A stretch of 64,000 nucleotides of DNA, taken from positions 11,641,493 to 11,705,492 of the forward strand of contig OU612071.1 in NCBI GenBank assembly GCA_914767715.1, written 5' to 3'. The DNA comes from Membranipora membranacea. Its lineage: Eukaryota; Bryozoa; Gymnolaemata; Cheilostomatida; Membraniporidae. Every line of letters starts with the position of its first letter. Positions within the stretch are counted from its first letter, which is position 1. Of the stretch, positions 46,501-56,485 are shown one piece after another. The notes beneath the pieces were generated by a model that was not told where the DNA came from, did no database searches, and worked only from the letters and a program-made list of their open reading frames with translations. Both the position numbers and the translations under genes were made by a program.

Positions 46501-49500
46501 CCTCAACCAACTAAGGAAAACTTATTGGTATGGAAAACTTAGTACTCCTGTTCACAGCCATTGATAGGCTTTTATGTTATTCACATCTTCTTTCCTTCAA
46601 TCTGATATCCTGTCAGCATGTCAGTATCGAAAGAAAAAAGTCTGCTCAAATCAACACTTTCGGTTACAAATGAAGCGCCCCATATTTTTTCCCCTAAAAT
46701 ATGTTACATTATAAGAAAGAAAAAAGGTACTATTTTAATAACAGTTCATACAAAATAGTACCTTTTTAGTACCTTCCAATCTTAAGTTCGGCCTACTTTG
46801 AGTGAAAATCAGTTGAAACTGTGCCACTTGCTGTTAATAAACCTTATAGCAGTTTTCTAAATTAGACTGAGAAGGCTAGAATGATACCAAAAACCTGATT
46901 CCTTCACAGTCACTTTAAGGGAATGTATTTTTATTCACCAATACTATAGGGGTTGTCTTGTTTTTGTGATTCATGGTGTAAGTAATAGAGAAGAGAGAGA
47001 AATATGATCACTATTGAACTTTTTCTGGATTGCAGCAATGTCGCTTGACAGTTTGGGAACCAAGATCACTGAACTCACAACAGTATTTGGGCGCCAAGCA
47101 ACTGACATTGCCAATCTCAGAACAGATTTAAGAGCAGCCAACGCTTCAATGATCGAAGACTTCGCATTGCTAAATGAATCTCTTAATTATGAGATCTCAG
47201 TACTACACAGCATGTTGGACGGAATGGATAACGCCTCTGATAGCATGTTGCTCCTCAAATCTAAGGTACATCCTATCACACCCTCGATGGAGATGATTGA
47301 CCTACTACATACCAAGGTTGAGAATATGAGCACTGCAATAGTTGAGGTTCAAGACTTCCTCCATAATGCTACAGCACTCATGTCATCAATCAATGAATTG
47401 GGTTCAACGGACAGAAATCTATTGTATACACAACTAAACAACTTAGAAAATCATCTAAATGGTACAAGCCGTGATCAGCAGAATATGCGAGAAAACTTCA
47501 ATTCTTTGTACACACAGTTAGATAACCTAGAAAAATCCACACCTACGGCAATGGATGAAAGCTTGCAAAACTTCTCGAATAGCTTCAACCATACACTTGA
47601 AAACATTGAATCAAAGATGAACCAACACATTGAGAGGATGGCCTCAATGAATGACACGGCCTCGGCTGAGAGAAACTCCTTGCACATACAGTTCAACAAC
47701 CTGGACAAGTCAACAACGATGGCAATGGCTGAAAACTTACAAAACGTCTCAACTATCCTGAACCAATCCCTAGAAAAAATTGAATCAAACATGAACCAAC
47801 ACATCGAAATGATGGCCTCAATGAACGATTCGGCCTCGGCTGAGAGGAACTCCTTTTATGTACAGTTAGAAAACCTGGATAAGTCCACTAAAATGGCAAT
47901 GTCTGAAACCTCCCAACACATCTCGAACATCAACATGACAATTAATGAACTGACAGCAATGATGGAGTTGATGAATGACTCAGCGATGGCTGAGAGGAAA
48001 ACCTTGTACACACATTTAGACAACCTGAATGAGTCAACAACCACGGCGATGGATGAAGCCTCTCAAAACATCTCGAAAATTAGCTTGCAAATTAATGAAC
48101 AGACAGCAATGTTAGAGTTGATGAATGATTCGGCCTCCGCTGAGAGAAACTCCTTGTACGTACAGTTAGAGAACCTGAATAATTCAACAACCACGGAGAT
48201 GGATCAGTTGTATACTAAACTAAACACCTTCCTGACACATCTTAACGAGCTCACAACAATAGCAATTGATGAAAACATGGACTTGTCAAGTGCCTCTGCT
48301 TTGGTACAACCCTACTTTTGTAAGTTAATTGAGTCATTCATATGCACTATGATCTCATGTTTCGAATCGGAGGCATCTACTGAGTTGTCCGATTCTGATA
48401 TGAATAAATGCTTTAGATTTTCCAGTTGACTTTTAGGTTATGTATTATGAAATGCAGCCATAGGTCATTCTTGTTGGGACAATTCTGGCAGGAAGAGCGT
48501 CCATGAGCAAGGGCTCCTGTGTACCAAAATTAGTCATTGGGTCTTTATCAAGTTTTTATTATGCATTGCCGGCCCCAAGTACTCCCAAAGTGTGTCATTG
48601 TTTACCATATTTTGTCACGATATCAAATCAATCATCCTCTAGCAGTCCATTGGGTCGAAACTATAATGGTAAGGGATGTCGATCATTGTGCTCGAAATTT
48701 ACTGAGAACTTTGCGTGTTTTTCTGCTCATGCAATGCAATCAAGACTTTATTGATAATGTCCAATAACCATGACCTTTTGCTAAAAGACATTTCATAGAG
48801 CCATGATTCTTAGCTAAATGCTAAAGTGCATTATGATCTCATCACTGTGGTTGAGCACCTTAATTCTATTCTAGGCACTATCGCATTGAAGCCTCTATAG
48901 TAATCCCTCATGTTGATGCTCATTGTTGATGCTGTGTAATTTTTGATATTTCATGCTACTTTACAAGATTAAATCATCAACTTATCACTACTACATAGGG
49001 TGAATAATGATTATAATGTTGTTTAAAGGTGGTGAATGTACCGATGTACCCTTGGAGAGTATGACCAACTCACCTGTCAGAGGGGCTTTCTTAAGTCTCA
49101 TGCTGGCTATGGGCAAATTCCTTACTCCCCTGGTACAAAGACTACAAAACTGAAGAATCCGGGTTTTAAAGGACTGAAAGTAATACTACACAAGTTTGAG
49201 GTCGGTTTAGTATTTATATGCATGTATACTTTTATGGTATATTGATTCTTGAATAGTGCATCGTTTGGTCAGGAAAATGACTCACAATGCTGCTCTGTGT
49301 ATGATAGATAGTTGATATTCTGGTAGAAACTGATAATTTCATTGTAATTCATACTTTTCTAAGCCCATTTCACCAGATGTGATCGCCGTTAATAGTTAGC
49401 CACATATTTGAATTTAAGCTCACTATAATATAATTCCAGATAAATAAGGGACATTCTGATTGATTGATCGATTGTATCACTCACTATAAAAGAAAATTTC

Positions 49501-50107
49501 TACAGTTGAGCAATTCACTAATTGTTCCCAATTATTTACACATTCAATGTTTTGAGTTGTTAAAATCGAACCTGTGCTACGCTTCCATATGTTAGAATAT
49601 AGGATAATTTGTAGTGCAGTTCATAATATGAAGAAAATTAGTCCCTGTCAATGCACCCGTTAATTTGTTTTGCTCTAACCCCAAAATGGAAGTTTGTTCA
49701 AATGGGTAGTAGTGGCGTGATTGCCACCTTGATTTAATTGTGAGAGATGTCACTGTATAGTCAAGTGAGAGTTTGAATGTCATATTTATTTATTTTACCT
49801 GAATTTCTGTTGCATTATTGTGGTATATTGTTACTCTTCTCTTCCTTAGGTAGAGGTGTCAACTTGTGACGTTGACGCGCTGAACATTAAAATATCTATC
49901 GCAGAATGGTTCAGGTACTGTGGCACTAACATTAGCGATTTAGTATTTTACTTTAACATATCGGATATAGATGAGATCGAGGTATTCATTATTGCTAATG
50001 ACAATAGCCATTATGACGGCTTTATGATTGAGTTCAATTTTGAAATATTCGCTTTTACAGAGTCAGCTTACACAGCAACCAGAAATTTGATGTTTTTGGA
50101 GGCATGA
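40366..50107 (+). CDS. Gene copy 2: paralogue of the coiled-coil/CUB membrane protein, frameshifted
   Basis: Exons by homology and splice motifs: 40366-40576, 42437-42499, 43033-43113, 44014-44085, 45386-45466, 47036-48319, 49029-49200, 49850-50107. These total 2222 nt, which is not a multiple of 3. The N-terminus and membrane helix match copy 1. The linker exon found at 12115 in copy 1 is missing, and one cassette exon is 3 codons shorter. The stalk exon is 46 codons longer. The first CUB exon is 19 nt shorter than in copy 1, so splicing from the stalk meets an in-frame TGA at 49151-49153, although the correct CUB frame is visible one frame over. The copy may be a recent pseudogene, make a head-less protein ending soon after the stalk, or use an unseen splice form. 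AATAAA at 50223. Confidence 0.7.
40676..40762 (-). repeat. tRNA-like sequence in copy 2 intron 1
   Basis: Counterpart of 10791-10881, with A box GCGCAATCGGTTAGCGCGC and B box GGTTCGAATTC on the minus strand. Confidence 0.45.
41127..41247 (-). mobile_element. tRNA-derived SINE insertion specific to copy 2
   Basis: Copy 1 runs straight through GTCGATCGGCTATATGAGG; here about 120 bp is inserted. On the minus strand it starts CGTCGTGGTCCGATGGTAGT (A-box-like) and carries GACCTGGGTACAACACCC (B-box-like). It resembles, in opposite orientation, the neighbouring plus-strand sequence at 41268-41333. Confidence 0.6.
42437..42499 (+). CDS. Copy 2 basic linker exon (21 codons)
   Basis: Identical to 12656-12718 of copy 1, with the same acceptor TTTGTTTGTAG and phase-1 donor CTCA|GTGAGTG. 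Confidence 0.7.
43033..43113 (+). CDS. Copy 2 cassette exon R1 (27 codons)
   Basis: YPTKQPVEDTTFQGPQGVTH then QMSQQL, phase 1-1, donor TCG|GTGAGAGC. Confidence 0.7.
43188..43433 (-). mobile_element. Family A MITE, intron of copy 2
   Basis: Counterpart of 13393-13631 in copy 1, ending CCAATTGAAAGACCCCCC. It sits directly before the empty target site of the copy 1 MITE. Confidence 0.65.
43546..43738 (-). mobile_element. Family A MITE, partial, intron of copy 2
   Basis: GGGGGGTCCTTCAATAAGAA at the start; truncated at the ATGATAGGATAGG motif like its copy 1 counterparts. Confidence 0.55.
44014..44085 (+). CDS. Copy 2 cassette exon R2 (24 codons, shortened)
   Basis: Same module with a 9 nt in-frame deletion (DTTFHGVNHQ instead of DTTFQGPQGVNHQ). 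Phase 1-1 is kept, donor TTG|GTGAGATC. Confidence 0.7.
44281..44913. mobile_element. Unclassified insertion specific to copy 2
   Basis: It interrupts a family A MITE between its G run (ending 44280) and GTCTTTCAATAAGAATGAGC (from 44914). It begins TAGTGATGGCAAATTGTC, which resembles hAT-type ends, followed by GAGACGGGACAAGACC and GACGAGACCGAGACGAGACC repeats. A matching right end and target duplication were not found. Confidence 0.45.
44914..45105 (-). mobile_element. Family A MITE remainder after the insertion
   Basis: GTCTTTCAATAAGAATGAGC through GTGAGTGAGCGATTTC to a degenerate ATGATAGAATAGG, continuing the element broken at 44280. Confidence 0.55.
45386..45466 (+). CDS. Copy 2 cassette exon R3 (27 codons)
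   Basis: YPAKQPVGDTAVQGPQGMNN then QMSQQL, phase 1-1, donor TCG|GTGAGATC. Confidence 0.7.
46261..46914. mobile_element. Long-armed MITE with TTAA target site, copy 2
   Basis: Counterpart of 16070-16719, with the same arms and TTAA at 46257-46260 and 46915-46918. Shared position shows insertion before the gene duplication. Confidence 0.75.
47036..48319 (+). CDS. Copy 2 coiled-coil stalk exon, longer repeat array
   Basis: 428 codons, phase 1-1. Acceptor TGGATTGCAG, donor TTTT|GTAAGTTA. After the shared unrepeated region come two 58-residue units (…MASMNDSASAER), two 50-residue units in which the middle is replaced (SQHISNINMTINELTAMMEL), and a diverged last unit ending SSASALVQPYF. If the donor is not used, the frame runs 36 residues further to a stop at 48427-48429, which would give a head-less protein. 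Sequons are as frequent as in copy 1. Confidence 0.85.
49029..49200 (+). pseudogene. Copy 2 first CUB exon, frameshifted
   Basis: It aligns with 18621-18811 but lacks 13 nt near the start and 6 nt further on. In the frame set by the stalk exon it ends at TGA 49151-49153. In the other frame it reads CTLGEYDQLTCQRGFLKSHA and then KNPGFKGLKVILHKFEV, clearly the CUB homologue. The donor is weak (GAG|GTCGGT). No alternative acceptor that I could find restores the frame. Confidence 0.65.
49850..50107 (+). CDS. Copy 2 second CUB exon and stop
   Basis: Acceptor CTCTTCCTTAG, phase 0, 85 codons plus stop. It reads TCDVDALNIKISIAEWFRYC, GTNISDLVFYF, then YDGFMIEFNFEIFAFTESAY. Landmarks are the same as copy 1 but only about half of the residues agree, far less than in the stalk. 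Confidence 0.6.
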   Translation, partial: VEVSTCDVDALNIKISIAEWFRYCGTNISDLVFYFNISDIDEIEVFIIANDNSHYDGFMIEFNFEIFAFTESAYTATRNLMFLEA

Positions 50108-51043
50108 TGTATAATATTGATCACCTGACAAAGCATGAACTGTCTGTCCATGATAATAACCGACAGGTTTACTGTATAACTTCAATTTCCTTCATTTGTT
50201 AACACTCCTTTCCCAGAAACCGAATAAAAACCCAATGCAACACCTTTCTTGTTAATATCTTATGATGTTGGTACAGAGTTGATTCATTTATTGAGAAGAC
50301 AATTGCGACTGGGTCATAAATTTGTTTGATGTGAGGATGTCTATGGGTTCAGGTCTCAGTTTACAAGATATAGTAGAAATGCTCTCTTTATATCTTCATT
50401 GTCTAAATTGTCAAATTGTCCTTTTTAAACACAGTAAACTGAGAAGTATAGTATAACCAGCACTTTATCCGCAAAGGTCCACATGACTTTGTGAGTGTTC
50501 CACAAAATAATCTTAAAGATTATCTCCAATGACAATAGTATTAGTGTTCACAAAATGGATCTGATGAACTCACGAACAATCTGAAACTCTGTGATAAACC
50601 TAGCTGTGATTAATCTCTGTTATAAATAAACCTAACTGTGATCAGCCTAACTTTGTGATAAACTCTCTCCCTGCGCCTCATGGGGTTCTTGCGGTGATCT
50701 AAGTGATCAATTAATCCATCTAAAGTTAAAAGTGACTGAAAAAGAAAGTCTGACTCATATTGAGGTCTCCCTGTTTTACAACATGTATATTATGGTTTAG
50801 CAGAAAATCCTCCAATTTTCAGGGATCACTCTCTTCTATCTTGTCGGCAAAGGACATCAACCAGTTTGAACTTGCCCAAGCTGTGCCGTGCTGCTCTGTT
50901 CAACTAGAGTGAGGTTTTTTTGTCTTTAATAATTCAAATAAGGATACAACAGCGTTCTCCAAGTAAGAAATACTCAGTGTTCAGAGGGCTGCAATGCGAG
51001 TTAGTGGTATCACATTGTTATAATATTTGATAATTCAATGACA
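50108..51043 (+). other. 3' flank of copy 2
   Basis: Patchy homology to 19841-20620 up to about 50930, then unique sequence. No gene seen. Confidence 0.45.
50223..50228 (+). promoter_or_regulatory. Polyadenylation signal, gene copy 2
   Basis: AATAAA, in the context AACCGAATAAAAACCC, 116 bp past the stop. Confidence 0.5.
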
Positions 51044-51466
51044 CTTAGGCCACACCAAATTAATGTCTTGATCTAGATGACGAGCAAGAAGGAATTTTGG
51101 GGGAGGGAGGAGGTATATTATTTTTTTTCGATAGTCCTCAATTTTCAGAGGAGGAATATAAAAATAATATTTTATTTTCCTGGTCAATTTACGGATGGAG
51201 GAGGGAGGTATAATATTTTATTTCCGAGATTTTGTCGGACGTAACTGCTACATGTTTGAACGACCCAGTTTACGCAGAGCCCAAATCAGTAGACGAGTGA
51301 TGGTCAAATGGCTTGAACATCAATATTTAATATCACTTTTATAATGTTATAGGAAATCGTCCTTGGTTGTAGACAGGCTTATATTTTTGACTGAACATGA
51401 ACATATGTAGACAGGCTTTTATTGTTGACTGAATATGAACATAATGAACATGGATGAATCAGGAAT

Positions 51467-51860
51467 CTAAATATCAGAAGACAAGGCTGGGAAGCAGCCA
51501 GCCTTGGTATGCGCCATCTCCACGTCATCCCCGCACTCGAGTAGCTTCATGTTAATCTACAAAACAAAAAAAGATATGCGGCCATCAAATTTCACATGCA
51601 TATTTCTCTTCCTTATCGCTTCCTCTCTACAATAATAGTCATGAATGAGCGGTAAGTTTTGACCATGAGTCTAATTAATAAAAACTGCATTTTAAACCTT
51701 TGGTTCGGACTCCAACTGACTATGATTGGGGCTACATGAAGCTTGTTTTGTAATGCAAATACTCACCCTATTGAAAACATGGTCAGCATCCCTGATATTT
51801 GTACCACATACATATGTTATCCCTTCCAGCTCACGCTCCATATCCATAGTTCTTTCGAGA
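51467..51860 (-). CDS. Last two exons of a minus-strand gene inside the TIR element
   Basis: The exon 51767-51860 (acceptor AAATTCAG, donor AGG|GTGAGT) reads LERTMDMERELEGITYVCGT then NIRDADHVFNR. It joins in phase 0 to 51467-51556 (acceptor TTGTTTTGTAG), reading INMKLLECGDDVEMAHTKAG then CFPALSSDI and a stop. Splice signals and phases are consistent. No family is recognised. Its position inside a TIR element suggests a transposon-encoded protein. The upstream exon joining in phase 2 was not resolved; the frame at 51909-52078 (acceptor TTCTTGTAG) is a candidate. Confidence 0.45.
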
Positions 51861-52209
51861 CTGAATTTATTCCATGAAGAAAGCACCTTCAAGCACATGA
51901 AATACAGTTTAAATAAACCAGCTATCTGTAGTCAAGTGAATTGATGGAACAAACATGGTGTAATAATTCACACCCAAATTAAGGCATACATGATTTTCAA
52001 AGGCAACAAGGGAAGACATTTCTGATGATTGTGCCTGGGGAGTCATTACTACCACTGTCTGACTCTTTGCCATAGAGCTCCTACAAGAAACAAAAGCAAT
52101 GTAGTCCAATGAGGATATAGTTAAGACATCTGACCAGACTCTGTATTTAGTGAGCGGATAAAAGGCCCCTTTCTTCGAGGGATAAAGTGTGATAATGTTT
52201 GGAGAAAAT

Positions 52210-52524
52210 CTAGAAGACTTTGAATGAAAATGTGAATTCAAAAGGCTGAGCAAATGAGTCATCTGGTGAAATAACTTTCACAGCTATTCTCAAGGTTTTA
52301 CTAGAAGTACTGGCTGCTCTGTCTCCATCACCACCACCAAGCACTTCAACTCCCTCCTCTTCATCATCATTGTGATAGTTATCATCATCATCATCAATGT
52401 TGTTGATACATATTTGGAAATTGTTGAGACTACCAGGGGGGGAGGGGGAAGTTCTTTGATCTACTACTGCTGCTTCTTGTTCAAATCCCTCACTTTCAGT
52501 CTCATCACTGCTGCTGTATGGCAC
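52210..52524 (-). CDS. Possible first exon of the same minus-strand gene: acidic N-terminus
   Basis: An ATG-initiated frame of up to 104 residues begins MPYSSSDETESEGFEQEAAV, with an acidic run (NNIDDDDDNYHNDDEEEG) and then KTLRIAVKVISPDDSF. The composition suits a disordered N-terminal tail. The donor is uncertain, so the exon end may be earlier. No function can be given. Confidence 0.35.
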   Translation of the reverse strand: MPYSSSDETESEGFEQEAAVVDQRTSPSPPGSLNNFQICINNIDDDDDNYHNDDEEEGVEVLGGGDGDRAASTSSKTLRIAVKVISPDDSFAQPFEFTFSFKVF

Positions 52525-52586
52525 TAGTGACTAGTAGTAGTTGGCTCATCCTCATGCATATATATAGTATGTGATGCAAATAAATG

Positions 52587-54855
52587 CGGTAGGTACGAAA
52601 AACCGAACCACGAACTCACGAACTACGAACCTTTAAAAAACCGAACCTTCAATGTGTCTGATAACATAATTTCATCCAATGATGATCTTCGTAACAAAAT
52701 GTTAAAACTTTGATGAACAGTTATCCTCTCTTGCACTTTGGCAAATGGTAGAGGACAACTCCAATCCCAGCAGAGAGTTTGGGACATAGGAGCAGGGAGA
52801 GTGGGAAGGGAATAGGGAGGGGAGCAGAGAGTTTGTCCCTGACTGAACAAGGAAGGGGACTTTGTTCTAGAAAAGACGCCAGGCTAGATCATGGCTTGAA
52901 CGATTTCCAGATTGAGACAGAGGTTCCGGAGAGCTGGGAGCCACCAAGTTCAAACTTAGTGATTATAACCATGGTGGTGCGACTGATCCTGGAAAACTGA
53001 GTGATTATGCACAAATGCACGCAGTGATCTTTTTACTTACTAAATGATGCTTGCAAATACTCTGTTTATGTGATCATTGCACTGTTTGAGTGATAAGGTG
53101 ATCCAAGCAGATAACATATTATATGCGCATTCAAATAAAGGTAATGGTTCAGAGAAGAGACTGTTGATGGTGTTTACACGTGTATTCAATGAACTTATTT
53201 GTATATTATGGGGCCTGAAATAGCACCAAAATGAGAGGCAGACAAAAGGACTGAGAGAATAGTAATGACTCAGGTGGATTAATACTGAAGTGTGAGCATT
53301 CATGGCTATGAATACACATGTGATGGACTGATGGTAGACCATTGGGGACATAAAGCAGTTCCTATCCAGTGGCAATGTATGTTGTTAATGACAGTAAGCT
53401 AACTATCAAGCCATAACTGTTGCAGACCAGCTATCACGAGGATTGTGCTGTGTCTTCTGGTACTGCGTAACTTAAAAAAACCAGAAAATATCACATTCAA
53501 ATTCAAAGAGAAGTGTTTGATATTATATGTCATGTTATTATCAATCAAAATTTATAACTCACTTTTTGCTCACTGCGCTCTACTCATAGCTTTAGGGCAG
53601 CATGAGGCAAGCTGCCTGTTTCATCATTGCCGGTTAATTTTATTTGCTTTTTTTATGGCTAGATGGTGACTGGTGAAGCTCACACCGCATTACATCTATC
53701 AATCATGCTCGGCTGGGATAAAATGAATAATACACCAATTAATTTTGGTACATACCTGACCCATCTTGCAATGTAGTTGTTTTACACGAGGCTGTTGCAG
53801 AAGACTAGGATGTTATCATTATCAGTTTAGTCCGGGCCACCAGAGCTTGAACCCGACTTCGTTACACAGCTATAGTACAGCATGTTAGTCTGACCATCGG
53901 ATCAAGATAAGAAAAACAGGCATTTTTTGGTATTCTGTGGTACGAGTCAGAGAAATCAATAGCTGAAGTTGTAATGAGTAAGGGCCCACATGGATATCTA
54001 AAAACACAAGATTTCTTATGTTAAGTTATTGCAATATGCAGTTAATATAGTATTTGCCGAACCACTTTCATAGAATCATTTCATAGATGATCAAGCTAAT
54101 GTAAATTTCAGAGAGGCAACACTGATCTGATATCTCTTAGAGTAGCATGAAATGCTGTATGTAAGACCTAACAGTTATAGTTATATAGTAAATAAGCTCA
54201 ATTTTTTATAGAAGAATTATAATGTATAGTATAGGTCCTACTTTCCCCCTCATGCTTTGTTTGAAACCAAAGAACAGCCATGAACTTTCAGAACAATATT
54301 CCAAGATAGGCCAGCACCTATAGTACATACTTGTTAACTCTGTTAAGATGTGATGATTCAGAAGGCAGCCTTCTGCTCCTCCTGTGACGAGTCAAAGAGG
54401 CTCCAATTTACTAAACTGTGACCATTTCTAATAAATAAGTGAGGTGTGTCCTCCATTACAGCCTTCTGTAGTAGCTCCACATATTTCCATCATTTTCAAA
54501 CTTGCAGGAATATATAGTCAAACCATTCCTCTCTCCAATGCAAAAGTTCATTTGGATTCATCATGACTAATTTGACATCTACTTGGTGTGTACCAAATTG
54601 TGCCATCTTGCTCTCCATAATTTTTCATCAAGTGACCTTGAGCTTGTGCACCTAGTTAGGATGCAATGAACTCTATTAAAAGTCAAAGTTTGATATCTGT
54701 TATATTATTGGTCACTTATCAAAAACATGACATTTCATTGGCCACTGACAATTTAAACTTTGAGCAAATTGATTTAAGCAGGAGAGGATAATCCTGAGTT
54801 CGGTTTTTTAGGGTTCGTAGTTCGTGAGTTCGTGGTTCGGTTTTTCGTACCTACC
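52587..54855. mobile_element. 2.3 kb Mutator-like element (44 bp TIRs, 10 bp target duplication)
   Basis: Terminal inverted repeats of 44 bp are identical (GGTAGGTACGAAAAACCGAA, CCACGAACTCACGAACTACG, AACC at 52588-52631; complement at 54812-54855) and similarity continues about 14 bp inward. CAAATAAATG is duplicated at 52577-52586 and 54856-54865. Long TIRs with a 9-11 bp duplication are characteristic of Mutator-like elements. The TIRs are built of repeated CGAAC/ACGAAC words. No transposase frame is visible, so it is non-autonomous. Identical TIRs suggest a recent insertion. Confidence 0.85.
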
Positions 54856-55330
54856 CAAATAAATGTACCTCAGGTATGGCTGAAAATCTATTTACCAAGC
54901 ATTGGTTGCTCCTGCTCAACGTGTGGCTTTTGCAAATTATAGTACTCTGATACTATTTGCTGGGTTGACCTAGAATTACTTGCCATTTGTGTTTTTCTGA
55001 GTTTTGAAGATAGGTCAAAGATGTTACCAAATTTTTGCTTCCACACTACTTTGTACAAAGCTATAGAGGATATTTTGTTTCGCATGATTTTAGTACTTTT
55101 GACAATTTCTTTTTTATAGATAATATAGCAATTTTTTGTGGCGGAAAATTATAAAATAAAATTTAATTTGCAATTTAATGTACTGGCGGCAGGAGGCATA
55201 TTATTTTAACTATCCGCCTCAAATATTGTATAATTCTGTTTAGTACTGCTGGCGGATGGCGGCTTTTGTATGATATGGGAGCAGGTGGGCGGTTCACCTA
55301 GATCAAGACATTGATTTGGTGTGGCCTAAG

Positions 55331-56414
55331 TCACATTGCAGCTATTGCATTGAGACTTTCACCTTATCATAAGGACTGAAATTGTCAGACAGTTAGTTTG
55401 GTTGCAAGCGTGTAGGCCTACAACACGGTGTAATTAATATAAACAGAAGCCTGGTTTATGTTAGTCTAAGTGATCAGACCGCTCCAATACGTGTTAGGAG
55501 TATTACATTATCAACCATTCCCATGGGGTTGATGAATTCATTCAACCAAGAAGAACAAATCTGTGTGCTCCGTTGCCATCACACTGCTATAAACTAGATC
55601 AAGCATGATCCGACTGGCCTGCATTTAGAGTTTTGAGCCACAGCTCACCAGTATAGATGGGAAAGATCGGAATTCGGGTTGGATCATACTTGATATAGCC
55701 TTAAACCATTCCTTAGTTTCACCAAGGAGTTAGTGTGGCCAACTCCTTGGTTTCACCGACTGCATAATTATTTCAAGAACTTCTGTGGGTATTTGTCGCT
55801 CCCTAAGAACAGGGACACATATTTGCAGATAAATTATGAATTTAATGTAGAAATACTTGGATCCTTCTTGTAACCTGAGCTTAGTATACTCATAACCTCA
55901 ATGTTTCTTCATCGATGTCACTGCGTATTCAGTTTGCACAAATCTTAACCTTTCCTTTATGTAGGCTTGTTACCAAATATTAAAACGATAATCACACACA
56001 TCGTGTAGTACAGTGAACAAAGCCTCGCCCACTAGGGAAGTCGACCACCGCTGGTATTCCTCGAGCTACAGGCATTTGGTGATACTCAATAGAGAGAGAA
56101 ACTACCCAGAGATGAAGGGATTCACCGTTTTGAACTCACGATTCAATTCAAATAGGATGCTTTGGAATCAATTCAAATTGAATTTTATCAAACTCGGCAA
56201 TGCACTAGATTCAATTCAAGATTATTATTACATCCCTGGAACCACCACATAAGTCATCGAGTATCAGAGCTGATTTCATCACAGCCAATCACTGCATTTC
56301 CAGGTTAGTTTTGAGGTTGATCTGAGGCTAATTAAGAGGCTCTTCGAGCTATGGGAATGCCTCCGAGCTGAGCTTAAAGGTTCAGCTAGCCCTTAACTGC
56401 TCGCACTACAGTGA
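55331..56414. other. Spacer without a recognised gene
   Basis: A small inverted pair (ACCAAGGAGTT...AACTCCTTGGT, about 55718-55757) is the only structure seen. Confidence 0.4.
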
Positions 56415-56485
56415 GCTGGCGTGGCTGAGCGGTTAGCATTGAGGACTCTAATGCGGGAGGCCGGGTGCAAATCCTGGTGGCAGCA
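56415..56485 (+). repeat. tRNA-like (Ser/Leu-type) pseudogene or SINE head
   Basis: GTGGCTGAGCGGTTAGCATTG is a strong A box of the type II tRNA kind. The B box (GGGTGCAAATCC) is degenerate, and only four acceptor pairs (GCTG/CAGC) form. A GAGGTGACAACTCAGCTCGA-containing body follows. Confidence 0.5.

Larger units (their letters stand above)
51044..55330. mobile_element. 4.3 kb TIR element containing a minus-strand gene and a nested transposon
   Basis: A 37 bp inverted repeat (CTTAGGCCACACCAAAT(T/C)AA, then TGTCTTGATCTAG(A/G)TGA) lies at 51044-51080 and, in complement, at 55294-55330. Sequence just inside both ends is G-rich on the plus strand. The target duplication could not be settled from the flanks (…AATGACA and TCACATT…). 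It encloses the exons at 51467-51860 and the element at 52587-54855. Confidence 0.7.
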
